From: an uncultured Eggerthella sp.
GTDB taxonomy: Bacteria; Actinomycetota; Coriobacteriia; Coriobacteriales; Eggerthellaceae
NCBI GenBank assembly: GCA_900542265.1
Contig: UQML01000016.1
Location: 1 to 42,639 of the forward strand
Reading direction: 5' to 3'
Length of the DNA: 42,639 nt
Notes under the pieces: generated by a model
Told to the model about the DNA's origin: nothing
Databases searched by the model: none
The model's input: only the letters and a program-made list of their open reading frames with translations
Made by a program: the position numbers and the translations under genes
Shown here: positions 7,814 to 14,524 of the stretch, one piece after another
Numbering within the stretch: the stretch's first letter is position 1
How the letters are laid out: each line of letters begins with the position of its first letter

Positions 7814-8467
7814 ATGGGCTCACGCAAGCGCAATATACCGCATGGCAGACCAAAGAGAAAGCGTGCTCGTGCAAAGCGATATTTGGTTGTGACAAATGGG
7901 GAAGTGACTGAAAAGCAATATTTTGAATATCTGAATTCAGACAACGGTATTGCTATTATGCCGAGAACCAAAAAGCTTGATCCAGAGAATCTTGCACTTT
8001 TGGCAAAAAGCCTATGGAAGGAAGACCAGAAAGAAAGTTTCGCATCAGCTAAAGAGGGCAAGTCAGAACCGTATGAGCATGTTTTTGTAGTTACAGATGT
8101 GGATGAATACACGGCTAGTCAGTTCAAAGAGGCAGATAAGATTTGCAAGCATAAATCATTTGACTTGATTATTTCCAATCCTTGTTTTGAAGTATGGCTG
8201 ATTGACCATGTAGAAGTTTGCCCTGCATCAATCCACATGACCGAGGACGCTAATAAACGTGCCCACTCTCTCGGGTTAACCAAAGGTTCTGACAATAAAG
8301 AGATTGAGATTAAAGCTGTCGATGGGCTTCATGACAAAGCAATAAAGAATGCGTATGTTCATATGAATGACGCAAGACAGAGGATCAAACGAGAAAACCT
8401 TGATAAACTTGATTTTGCTCCTTGGACAGATATGCCCAAGGTGATAGAAATTCTAAAACAGAAATAA
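7814..8467 (+). CDS. rloB: RloB-family protein
   Basis: The 217-residue protein has the hallmarks of the RloB family. A basic N-terminus (residues 1-21, rich in Arg/Lys) is followed by YLVVTNGEVTEKQYFEYL, then the acidic motif FVVTDVDEY and later ISNPCFEVWLIDH. The arrangement of a Glu after the first strand and a DxD after a later strand recalls TOPRIM-type nucleases. RloB genes are known from restriction-modification and defence loci next to an ATPase gene, which is the arrangement here. A likely job is nucleic-acid cleavage under control of the upstream ATPase. The family name is well supported; the mechanism is inference. Confidence 0.82.
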   Translation: MGSRKRNIPHGRPKRKRARAKRYLVVTNGEVTEKQYFEYLNSDNGIAIMPRTKKLDPENLALLAKSLWKEDQKESFASAKEGKSEPYEHVFVVTDVDEYTASQFKEADKICKHKSFDLIISNPCFEVWLIDHVEVCPASIHMTEDANKRAHSLGLTKGSDNKEIEIKAVDGLHDKAIKNAYVHMNDARQRIKRENLDKLDFAPWTDMPKVIEILKQK

Positions 8468-8546
8468 CGCTTGCCTTTGGTACCCCTATCAATCTTTCTG
8501 ATTACATCCCCCAAGCAATCAAAACAAACTTTTTCACAAAATCAAC

Positions 8547-8588
8547 CGCACTCTGTATCGTGAACAGCAAGATCAGAGTGCGTTTTTA
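8547..8588 (+). terminator. intrinsic terminator after the ATPase/rloB pair
   Basis: CGCACTCTG at 8547-8555 pairs perfectly with CAGAGTGCG at 8574-8582, followed by five T residues. The loop is 18 bases. It closes the two-gene unit before the transporter gene. Confidence 0.75.
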
Positions 8589-8626
8589 TAGGGGAGTGCT
8601 CTGGTATTTGAGGGGAGGGGATTATT

Positions 8627-10105
8627 ATGTCTTCAGAAGGTAAGCCATGCGCAGGCGCACAAAGCCAAGTTGCGCAGGCTGCAACGATGCAAAACGCGTC
8701 CAAACAAACCGATGCTTTGCAAATTTCCTATCATGGAATTGCAGCGCGAATGGACAGGCTACCTATTTCGAACTTTCATAGGAAACTATTGTGGTTATTA
8801 GGTGGCGTGGTCTTTTGCGATTCGATCGATATGGGTATCGGCGGACCCATCATCGCGCAACTCTTAGCAACCGGATGGTCCGATGCGGGTCTAAATTCAC
8901 TTTTCGTATCCATCACGATGCTGGGATATTTCTTCGGTGGCCTCATGGCGGGTGCACTATCAGATAGCATCGGACGCAAGAAAGCGGTTATCATTTTCTG
9001 CTTATTCTTCACCGTTGGATGTTTCGCCGCCGCTTTTTCACCCGATATGTATTTCCTGATTGTTTGCCGCTTTATCATGGGTCTCGGCCTTGGCGCGGCA
9101 TACCCTGCAGCATATTCGGCGTTGATGGAATTTACGCCTGCTGCGGGTCGCGGTCAGTATCAGGCCTACGTGGGACTCATCGCCAACACGGGTACGCTGG
9201 TGGCATCAGCACTCAATTTGCTGATTCTTCCGCTGGTCGGCTGGCGTCCGGTATTCATCTTCTGTGGATTCTTAGGGCTCTTCATGGCGTTCCTTTGTGC
9301 GAAATTCTTGCAGGAGTCTCCGCGCTGGTTGGCCATGATGGGTCGCGATCAAGAAGCCAATGCCATCGTGACAAAATTCGAGGACGATGTCCGTAGTCGC
9401 GGTGTTGCGCTCGCGCCCGTGCCTGATCAAGAGATCAAAGAGCGTGAAGAGCAGGGCGAGGTTAAGCAACTTCCGTGGAGGTTCCTCTTCAGCAAAAAGA
9501 TGCTTACGCGTACGCTGACCGCAATGTTTTTGTGCTTTGCCATGAACGTATGCGTCTACACGGTCGTGACGTGGACACCAACCATCTTTGTTATGCGCGG
9601 CTTTGACGTTGGCTATTCGGTCATGATGACGGTTGTCATGCAACTAGGCATTCCCGTTGGCGTCGGTTTGCTTTCGCTCTACGTCGAGAAGGTCAACCGC
9701 AAGACTATCCTTATCGTGTCGTTTATTTTGATTGCAGTTCTGGGCTACGGCTGGTCGCTCATTCCTGCCGATAACGTCTATTTGGTCATGTTTGTCGGCT
9801 TCCTGGTTTGCATGGTCACCTATACCAATTCAGTTACTATCTCGGCAATCTATCTGCCCGAGCCGTTCCCGACGGCGTGCCGCACGCGCGGTGCTGGTAT
9901 CGCTAATGCGTTTGGTCGTATTGCGGGCGTGATCAGCCCCATCTGGATCACCGCGCTTCTGGCAACAACACTCGGCGCGACCGCGATTTATATGCTCAAC
10001 GCCGGCATTGCAATCTTTATGGCTATTTGGGTTGCCATCTTTGCAGTTGAAACGCGCGGCAAGACGCTTGAAGAAATTAACGACGGTGTCTTAGGTAAAG
10101 AATAA
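8627..10105 (+). CDS. MFS transporter, metabolite:H+ symporter type
   Basis: This major facilitator permease has 492 residues and about 12 membrane helices. The loop 2-3 signature is GALSDSIGRKKA, helix 4 has RFIMGLGLGAAYP, and ESPRWL follows the sixth helix, as in sugar and aromatic-acid symporters. The C-terminal half repeats the pattern with VEKVNRKT and ends in ETRGKTLEEI. The N-terminal 40 residues are polar and rich in Gln and Ala, an extension like that on the neighbouring VOC protein. A strong GAGGGGAGGGG precedes the ATG. Substrate is unknown; the VOC protein and LysR regulator just downstream suggest a small catabolic or efflux unit. Confidence 0.88.
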   Translation: MSSEGKPCAGAQSQVAQAATMQNASKQTDALQISYHGIAARMDRLPISNFHRKLLWLLGGVVFCDSIDMGIGGPIIAQLLATGWSDAGLNSLFVSITMLGYFFGGLMAGALSDSIGRKKAVIIFCLFFTVGCFAAAFSPDMYFLIVCRFIMGLGLGAAYPAAYSALMEFTPAAGRGQYQAYVGLIANTGTLVASALNLLILPLVGWRPVFIFCGFLGLFMAFLCAKFLQESPRWLAMMGRDQEANAIVTKFEDDVRSRGVALAPVPDQEIKEREEQGEVKQLPWRFLFSKKMLTRTLTAMFLCFAMNVCVYTVVTWTPTIFVMRGFDVGYSVMMTVVMQLGIPVGVGLLSLYVEKVNRKTILIVSFILIAVLGYGWSLIPADNVYLVMFVGFLVCMVTYTNSVTISAIYLPEPFPTACRTRGAGIANAFGRIAGVISPIWITALLATTLGATAIYMLNAGIAIFMAIWVAIFAVETRGKTLEEINDGVLGKE

Positions 10106-10234
10106 GGCGATAAATAGATAAACAATGTGGCGATGGGGTTCGTGTGCAAGGTGCATTAGCGCAGATCGTACGCAAAACAAAGCGCAACATTGCAGCGCAG
10201 CCCCAATTGCACGTTCCATAGAGAGGGGTTAGAT

Positions 10235-10834
10235 ATGGGACAGGACAAAACGGCACAGGCCGACACAGCAACGCAAACCAGTGCAACGCAAACCAGCGAG
10301 ATGCAAATCAACGCAGCGCAAGCAGGAGCAGCTCAGACGCTCCAAGCGATTAACATTGACGGCGTAAAACTTACTGATGTCTTCAACGAGATCGTCCAAG
10401 TTGGCATCGTCGTCGAGGACATGGATGCAGCCATCAAAGGCATGAAGCAGGTGTTCGACCTGGATCCCGATGCTACAAGCGACAATTACTACAAAAACAC
10501 GTGGTATCGCGGCGAGATTATTACCGCGCCCGCAAAAGCGGCGTTCTACAACTTCTTCAATGTCCAACTTGAGTTCCTTCAACCAATCGACGATGATCCG
10601 TCAATTTGGCAGGACTATCTCAAGGAGGGTCCGCACCATGGTCATGCGCTGCATCATCTGCGATTTAATGTTGAGGATAACGATGTGGCGAGTGCGCTCA
10701 TGGAACGTGCGGGTGTTGTAAAATACATGGAGGGCCAATCGCTCGTGGATCCAACGGCGCGCTTTACCTATTACGATGCGGTTCCTCTGGTCGGTTTCAT
10801 CATTGAAGCAGTAACTAAGCCAAAAGATGAATAG
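10235..10834 (+). CDS. VOC-fold (glyoxalase/epimerase-like) protein
   Basis: The 199-residue protein has a Gln/Thr/Ala-rich N-terminal tail of about 40 residues and then a vicinal-oxygen-chelate domain. It starts at FNEIVQVGIVVEDMDAAI, with the first-half acidic ligand likely in VQLEFLQP, the histidine in HALHHLRFNV and a terminal GFIIEAVT carrying the last Glu. This order resembles methylmalonyl-CoA epimerase and related isomerases or lyases that bind one divalent metal. ATG at 10235 was chosen because GAGAGGGG lies just upstream and conserved sequence begins well inside. It probably acts on the compound moved by the upstream MFS transporter, which is inferred from position only. Confidence 0.78.
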   Translation: MGQDKTAQADTATQTSATQTSEMQINAAQAGAAQTLQAINIDGVKLTDVFNEIVQVGIVVEDMDAAIKGMKQVFDLDPDATSDNYYKNTWYRGEIITAPAKAAFYNFFNVQLEFLQPIDDDPSIWQDYLKEGPHHGHALHHLRFNVEDNDVASALMERAGVVKYMEGQSLVDPTARFTYYDAVPLVGFIIEAVTKPKDE

Positions 10835-10858
10835 CTGCAATACAAATAACACCAAGAG

Positions 10859-10886
10859 GATAGGAGGTCGTTCAAGGCCTCCTATC
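10859..10886. terminator. hairpin terminator after the VOC gene
   Basis: GATAGGAGG at 10859-10867 and CCTCCTATC at 10878-10886 are perfectly complementary, extendable by a G-T and a C-G pair to a six-base loop. A TTGTGGTTT stretch follows. It probably ends the MFS-VOC transcript. Confidence 0.7.
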
Positions 10887-10907
10887 TTGTGGTTTGTACC
10901 GTGTGAC

Positions 10908-11056
10908 AGTCTAAAACCGCGATGGGGAAGCCTAGAACCGTAATAGTCTGGAACCGCTACGGGGGAGCCTAGAGTCGCAATAGAGCGATTTGGAACCAGC
11001 CGCTATGGGCTATGGGGCAGTCCAAAACTGCAAGAGGGCTATGGGGATAATGGGGG
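10908..11056 (+). repeat. degenerate tandem repeat (~37 bp x4) before lysR
   Basis: The word AGTC followed by a (T/C)(C/T)(A/G)AAC(C/T)GC-like stretch and a G-run recurs at 10908, 10945, about 10982 (eroded) and 11019. A further AGTC at 11057-11060 abuts the lysR start. Spacing is 37-38 bases, with recurring GGAACC, CCTAGA and ATGGGG words. Spacing of more than three helical turns and position before a LysR gene would fit a multi-site operator, but decayed repeat DNA is equally possible. Confidence 0.65.
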
Positions 11057-11060
11057 AGTC

Positions 11061-11990
11061 ATGAAAACCGAGCACCTGTATTACTTTAAGTGTCTTGCTG
11101 AGGTACTCAACTACACGCAAGCGTCCCAAAAGCTCTACATCGGACAACCAACGCTCTCATCGGCCATCAAGAATCTCGAAAACGAGATTGGTGCAATGCT
11201 GTTTGTTCGCAACAAAGGTTCCCATATCGAACTTACTGAGGCGGGCGTGTGCTTCTATAATCAGGTGACGCTTGCTTTGCAAAACCTGGAAAAGGGCATC
11301 AATATGGCGCAAGAAGCATCGGGCTCAACCCATGAAGTCATTAGGTTGGGGACGCTCTATTGTATGCAAGGTCGTGCGTGGTCGCAGGCACTCAATCAGT
11401 TCAAACAGCAGTGTGATATCAACTTTCGGATTGAGATTGAGCATGCGTATTCTCCTGAATTGATTAGAAAGCTTCGATCCGGTGCGCTCGATGTCGCGTT
11501 TGCCAGCCATGTCCCGGGCGATACCGACATGCGTCACGTGTTTTGCCGCACGCAGCCGCTTGTGCTGGGGGTTCACGTCAATCATCCTCTGGCCAAGCGA
11601 GAAAGCGTGTCACTCGCCGACCTGCAAGGGGAGCGGATTTACACCTACGCCGAGAGTTCGCCTGTTGCCGGTGCGCTCGAAGAGTTGATCAATAAATATG
11701 ATCTCACGGTGCGGCAAAGTTGCTTTGATGAGGCATCAATGTCATCGCTTGTAGCGGCGGATGAGAACAACGTTGCGCTTTTCTGCTACTCCTTTTTATG
11801 CGATGCGTTTGATGAGGTAGTTTGCATTCCAGTAAGCGATGTGTCTGCCGACTTCCATAAGATTTATATGGTCTATAAGCGCGACCAACACCAATTAAGA
11901 GTCGTGCAGGAATTCATCGACTTCATGAGTGAGTTCATGATCACCGATACCTTCAAAGAACTCTCAACGTTTAAGGAGCGCTCAAGTTGA
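11061..11990 (+). CDS. LysR-family transcriptional regulator
   Basis: The 309-residue regulator begins directly with a LysR winged helix-turn-helix (HLYYFKCLAEVLNYTQASQ..., recognition helix around GQPTLSSAIKNLENEIG, residues 28-44). After a linker helix comes a periplasmic-binding-like effector domain from about residue 93 (VIRLGTLYCMQG to the C-terminus). ATG at 11061 is supported by GGGGGAG upstream. It likely senses a small metabolite and controls nearby genes, the MFS-VOC pair being the natural candidates. It is convergent with the next gene, with only 13 bases between the stops. Confidence 0.88.
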   Translation: MKTEHLYYFKCLAEVLNYTQASQKLYIGQPTLSSAIKNLENEIGAMLFVRNKGSHIELTEAGVCFYNQVTLALQNLEKGINMAQEASGSTHEVIRLGTLYCMQGRAWSQALNQFKQQCDINFRIEIEHAYSPELIRKLRSGALDVAFASHVPGDTDMRHVFCRTQPLVLGVHVNHPLAKRESVSLADLQGERIYTYAESSPVAGALEELINKYDLTVRQSCFDEASMSSLVAADENNVALFCYSFLCDAFDEVVCIPVSDVSADFHKIYMVYKRDQHQLRVVQEFIDFMSEFMITDTFKELSTFKERSS

Positions 11991-12003
11991 GTGCATCTAG
12001 TTA

Positions 12004-13299
12004 TTAGGGGGCAAGGCAAGTAATTGGAACAACAAAAACGCCGTCTTCTCGTTGGTATGCATATGCGCCAAGACCTTCAATGATTGCAAGAAAAGCTGGC
12101 GGCTGAGTACCTGAAGCAATAAGCTTGTTCTTTAATTGAATAAGGTTTTTTGCAGCTTGATCTGCTTGGTTGTGACCAAGTTTAATCTCAAGAGCCGCCC
12201 ATGTACCATCATAGGATTCTATAATAGCGTCTACTTCTAAGTCGGTTTTATCGCGATAATAATATATACGCGACTCCGCGACTTCAGCATAGACAAGCAA
12301 ATCTCTCATGCACAAACATTCAAAAAGAAACCCGAGTGTTTTCATGTCCATGAGAAGCTTTTGAGGTGTTGCGCCTAATATGGCAGCTGGAAGTGAGGGA
12401 TCGACATAATGATATTTTGGCCGTTTATTGATACGTATTGAGGAGCGTATATTTGGCGACCATGCAGGTATTTCTTCAATAACAAAAACTCGCTTGAGGG
12501 CTTGAAGATAGTCGTCGGTAGTTTCCTTTGAAAGGGTCTCGCCAGAAGCTTCGGCTGTCATGTCTCGAATCATTGTCTTGGTTGTAGTTGCTTGTTCGGT
12601 ATTACGTGCTAATGAATGCATGAGACGTTGAACTTTTTGAGGATCACGTGCTATTCCATCAACACGGGAGAGATCATCCGCTGCAATCTGTTGTACATAA
12701 TTGCGTGCAAGACGTGCCGCACGATGTAATTCGAGATCTTGTACGGCAGGCCAGCCTCCGCGTACAACAAAAGAACAAATATCATCCAAGGTTGTTTCTG
12801 GTGCATTTGCCTGAGGGCTTGCCCCTTCGAATAATGCCCTAAGAGAAACTTCATTATTGGATATACCTGATTCGGATAGCGTCATAGGACGCATACGGAT
12901 TTTTTCAATGCGGCCAACTCCGCTGTGATGTGGTTTTTCTTCGCGTGGAACAGCTGATCCGGTCAGAATAAAAGTATCTTGCTTTCCGCTTCTGTCGATG
13001 TCGTTGCGGACTGCGTCCCAAAGTGTCGGAACTTCTTGCCATTCATCGATCAAGCGTGGATGGGCTCCTTTTAATATTTGATCTGGCGCTATCTGTGCAA
13101 GTTCCCGATTTTGAAAAGCGCCCTCAGGTTCTAGGAGGCTTATTTCGCTATTGCATAGGCTTCTCCCTGTCCAAGTTTTTCCACAGTATTTAGGCCCTTC
13201 AATGCAGACCGCTCCGAAATCATGTATATCTTCAAAAATACGTCTATCGAGGATGCGCGGAATATAGTTTTCGTTAACTAGTTTGCCTCGAATATCCAT
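12004..13299 (-). CDS. AAA ATPase with DUF4143 domain
   Basis: This is a 431-residue protein of the common AAA/DUF4143 family. Its N-terminal ATPase core has Walker A EGPKYCGKTW (residues 34-43), Walker B PRLIDEWQEVP near 82-92 and sensor-like FILTGSAVP near 110. The C-terminal DUF4143 part has a nuclease-like D-x10-E-x-K pattern (DLEVDAII, then WAALEIKLG) resembling PD-(D/E)xK enzymes. GGAAG precedes the ATG. The family is abundant in anaerobes, and its function is not established, although frequent proximity to defence and toxin loci is noted. The flanking DNA carries short repeats. Confidence 0.8.
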   Translation of the reverse strand: MDIRGKLVNENYIPRILDRRIFEDIHDFGAVCIEGPKYCGKTWTGRSLCNSEISLLEPEGAFQNRELAQIAPDQILKGAHPRLIDEWQEVPTLWDAVRNDIDRSGKQDTFILTGSAVPREEKPHHSGVGRIEKIRMRPMTLSESGISNNEVSLRALFEGASPQANAPETTLDDICSFVVRGGWPAVQDLELHRAARLARNYVQQIAADDLSRVDGIARDPQKVQRLMHSLARNTEQATTTKTMIRDMTAEASGETLSKETTDDYLQALKRVFVIEEIPAWSPNIRSSIRINKRPKYHYVDPSLPAAILGATPQKLLMDMKTLGFLFECLCMRDLLVYAEVAESRIYYYRDKTDLEVDAIIESYDGTWAALEIKLGHNQADQAAKNLIQLKNKLIASGTQPPAFLAIIEGLGAYAYQREDGVFVVPITCLAP

Positions 13300-13359
13300 T
13301 TTTTACTTCCTTTAATATACTTTATAAAACCGCAGGTAGATAGTTAATTTTTAGATCAT

Positions 13360-13419
13360 TCTTCTTTTTGTCCGTATTTTACTCTTCTTTTTGTCCGCAA
13401 TCTACTCTTCTTTTTGTCC
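13360..13419. repeat. three 14-bp repeats at 23-bp period
   Basis: TCTTCTTTTTGTCC occurs exactly at 13360-13373, 13383-13396 and 13406-13419, each spaced 23 bases, with ACTCTTC shared at the boundaries. Read leftward the unit is GGACAAAAAGAAGA. The array sits in the region between two leftward genes. It could be transposase-end-like or regulator binding sites. No adjacent transposase gene is seen. Confidence 0.85.
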
Positions 13420-13523
13420 ATTGATTTTGAAGGCCTGTTCAAAAAGTGTACTAGTCAAGCTTTGTAGACATTTTTCTTTCTCAATAGTTGTATGAATCCA
13501 TGAATACAGTGCTTATATAGAGT

Positions 13524-14201
13524 TTAAAGCTCAGATAGCGATAAATTTTCTATTGGTTCGAATCGAAAATTTGGAGCATTTCCCATAATGATAGTTTCAC
13601 CCTCAACACGAGCTATCCATACTTGCCCATATCTATTGTCGCAGAATTCAAGAATTGCGGGCGGACGATAACCGTCTAATTTGTTTTCAGCTCTTGCAAG
13701 TGAGCCTATTAGGGTAAAAAGTGCTGCAATTGCATCAAGCACATTTTCTAATGTTGCAAGGTTGTATTTCTCCACTCTATGGTGTTTAACTTGATTGTAG
13801 GCATTCCACCAAGGAAGGGGTGCATCGTTTGGTTCTCTTTTGTTGTTGCTCGTTTTCCACCAATTACTCCACGGGATGCTTATTAATCTACTTCTAGCAA
13901 AGCCCACTTCAACTTGGTCAAATTCTTGTTGTAGATATTTTTGAACAAACTTTTTATAATCGTTTATATTGTCTGCTTTAGCGTCGGCAATTTTATAGTT
14001 TTGTTTTAGCAGTTTGATAAGTTCTTTGAACGATACGTCAATTTCCGATCCGGTAGCTAAAAGCAGTTTCGCTAACTTTGGTCCATATACTTGAAGATTG
14101 TCCTCACAGGGTTCAATACTATCCAAGATATCGTTGAGATCCTTCTCAAGTAAGAGAAAATAATCCCAATGAATGCTTGCATAACTTTTTGAAAGCTCCA
14201 T
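13524..14201 (-). CDS. uncharacterised protein, WWNAYNxVKHHR motif
   Basis: I do not recognise this 225-residue protein. The N-terminal 100 residues look helical and charged (SYASIHWDYFLLLEKDLNDI; FKELIKLLKQNYKIADAK). A conserved-looking core PLPWWNAYNQVKHHRVEKYN near residues 129-148 recalls the W-x-x-Y-N-x-x-K-H pattern of helical proteins in phage-defence and abortive-infection loci. The C-terminus is a short beta region (VWIARVEGETIIMG). AGGAG six bases before ATG supports the start. It is divergent from the cas operon and about 120 bases from the crRNA-like RNA, so it may be an accessory defence gene; that is inference. Confidence 0.6.
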   Translation of the reverse strand: MELSKSYASIHWDYFLLLEKDLNDILDSIEPCEDNLQVYGPKLAKLLLATGSEIDVSFKELIKLLKQNYKIADAKADNINDYKKFVQKYLQQEFDQVEVGFARSRLISIPWSNWWKTSNNKREPNDAPLPWWNAYNQVKHHRVEKYNLATLENVLDAIAALFTLIGSLARAENKLDGYRPPAILEFCDNRYGQVWIARVEGETIIMGNAPNFRFEPIENLSLSEL

Positions 14202-14309
14202 TTTATGCTCCTATCATGGGTGGATTAGTAAAGTGCTAAGTAAGTTCGATGGATAAATAGTGATATAGAAATTATGAGAAGCTTTAAGATTTCGAGACTT
14301 GGTTAGGGG

Positions 14310-14318
14310 TGCTACAAT
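14310..14318 (+). promoter_or_regulatory. extended -10 promoter of the crRNA-like RNA
   Basis: TGCTACAAT is an extended -10 element (TGn plus TACAAT at 14313-14318). A weak -35 lies near 14290-14296. Initiation would fall near 14325, at the edge of the degenerate CRISPR repeat, so the transcript would start almost exactly with the pseudo-repeat. Confidence 0.6.
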
Positions 14319-14322
14319 TCAT

Positions 14323-14412
14323 TGTTGTCTTGCTTAACGGCATGTGGGTTGAAATGGAGTTAATGATAATTATCTTGTCAAGAGGGTTGGTATTGCGCCA
14401 ACCCTCTTTGTC
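14323..14412 (+). ncRNA. putative crRNA-like cas-regulating RNA (creR-like)
   Basis: Three parts lie in order. (1) A degenerate repeat ends at 14355. Its last 13 bases TGTGGGTTGAAAT match the 3' end of the array repeats at 12 of 13 positions, using the GGGTTG variant found in array repeats 26-34. (2) A pseudo-spacer begins at 14356 with GGAGTTAATGATAATTAT. (3) A terminator hairpin lies at 14380-14408. The 18 pseudo-spacer bases match, at 17 positions, the opposite strand at 14436-14453, which overlaps the cas3 -10 box. The three bases beside that match read TTC, the type I-C PAM. Known CreA/CreR RNAs guide Cascade to repress a promoter through partial seed-proximal matching, and this locus fits that pattern. 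The 5' half of the repeat, including its stem, is not conserved, so processing by Cas5c is uncertain. Confidence 0.75.
14380..14410 (+). terminator. terminator of the crRNA-like RNA
   Basis: AAGAGGGTTGG at 14380-14390 and CCAACCCTCTT at 14398-14408 form a perfect 11-bp stem with loop TATTGCG. A short T-rich stretch (TTTGTCTATTT) follows. It would end a transcript of about 88 nt, and the same T-rich DNA holds the -35 of the cas3 promoter. Confidence 0.85.
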
Positions 14413-14437
14413 TATTTCTGCAGGGTATTTTTATAAT
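14408..14437 (+). promoter_or_regulatory. cas operon promoter
   Basis: TTGTCT at 14408-14413 and the consensus TATAAT at 14432-14437 are 18 bases apart, placing the start near 14444 and an untranslated leader of about 80 bases before cas3. The predicted Cascade target (14420-14453, PAM 14454-14456) covers the -10 and the start site. Confidence 0.75.
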
Positions 14438-14456
14438 AACTATCATTAACTCCGAA
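14420..14456 (-). promoter_or_regulatory. predicted Cascade operator with TTC PAM
   Basis: Read on the minus strand, TTC (14456-14454) is followed by GGAGTTAATGATAGTTAT (14453-14436), matching the pseudo-spacer in the first 13 positions and positions 15-18. Complementarity is lost beyond that. Partial pairing of this kind is expected to allow Cascade binding without Cas3 cleavage, and so repression of the cas promoter. Confidence 0.7.
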
Positions 14457-14524
14457 TTATGTTATCATACCGAGATGAAGAAATAAAATAAGAGTAACGA
14501 TATAAGCGCAGATGGTGGAGCAGA

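Noticed and set aside
13353..13425. 21-residue reverse-strand frame (MDKKKSRLRTKRR...) over the 23-bp repeats
   Set aside because: It is simply the repeat read as protein; no ribosome binding site and no family.
14202..14309. A short toxin gene (CreT-like) next to the crRNA-like RNA
   Set aside because: No short frame with a ribosome binding site was found there, and the seed match points to the cas3 promoter.
14357..14454. Reading the GGAGTTAATGATA inverted repeat only as a long RNA hairpin
   Set aside because: It would pair across two promoters and a terminator, but the repeat handle directly before one arm and the TTC PAM directly beside the other are not explained by a hairpin alone. 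It stays the main alternative.
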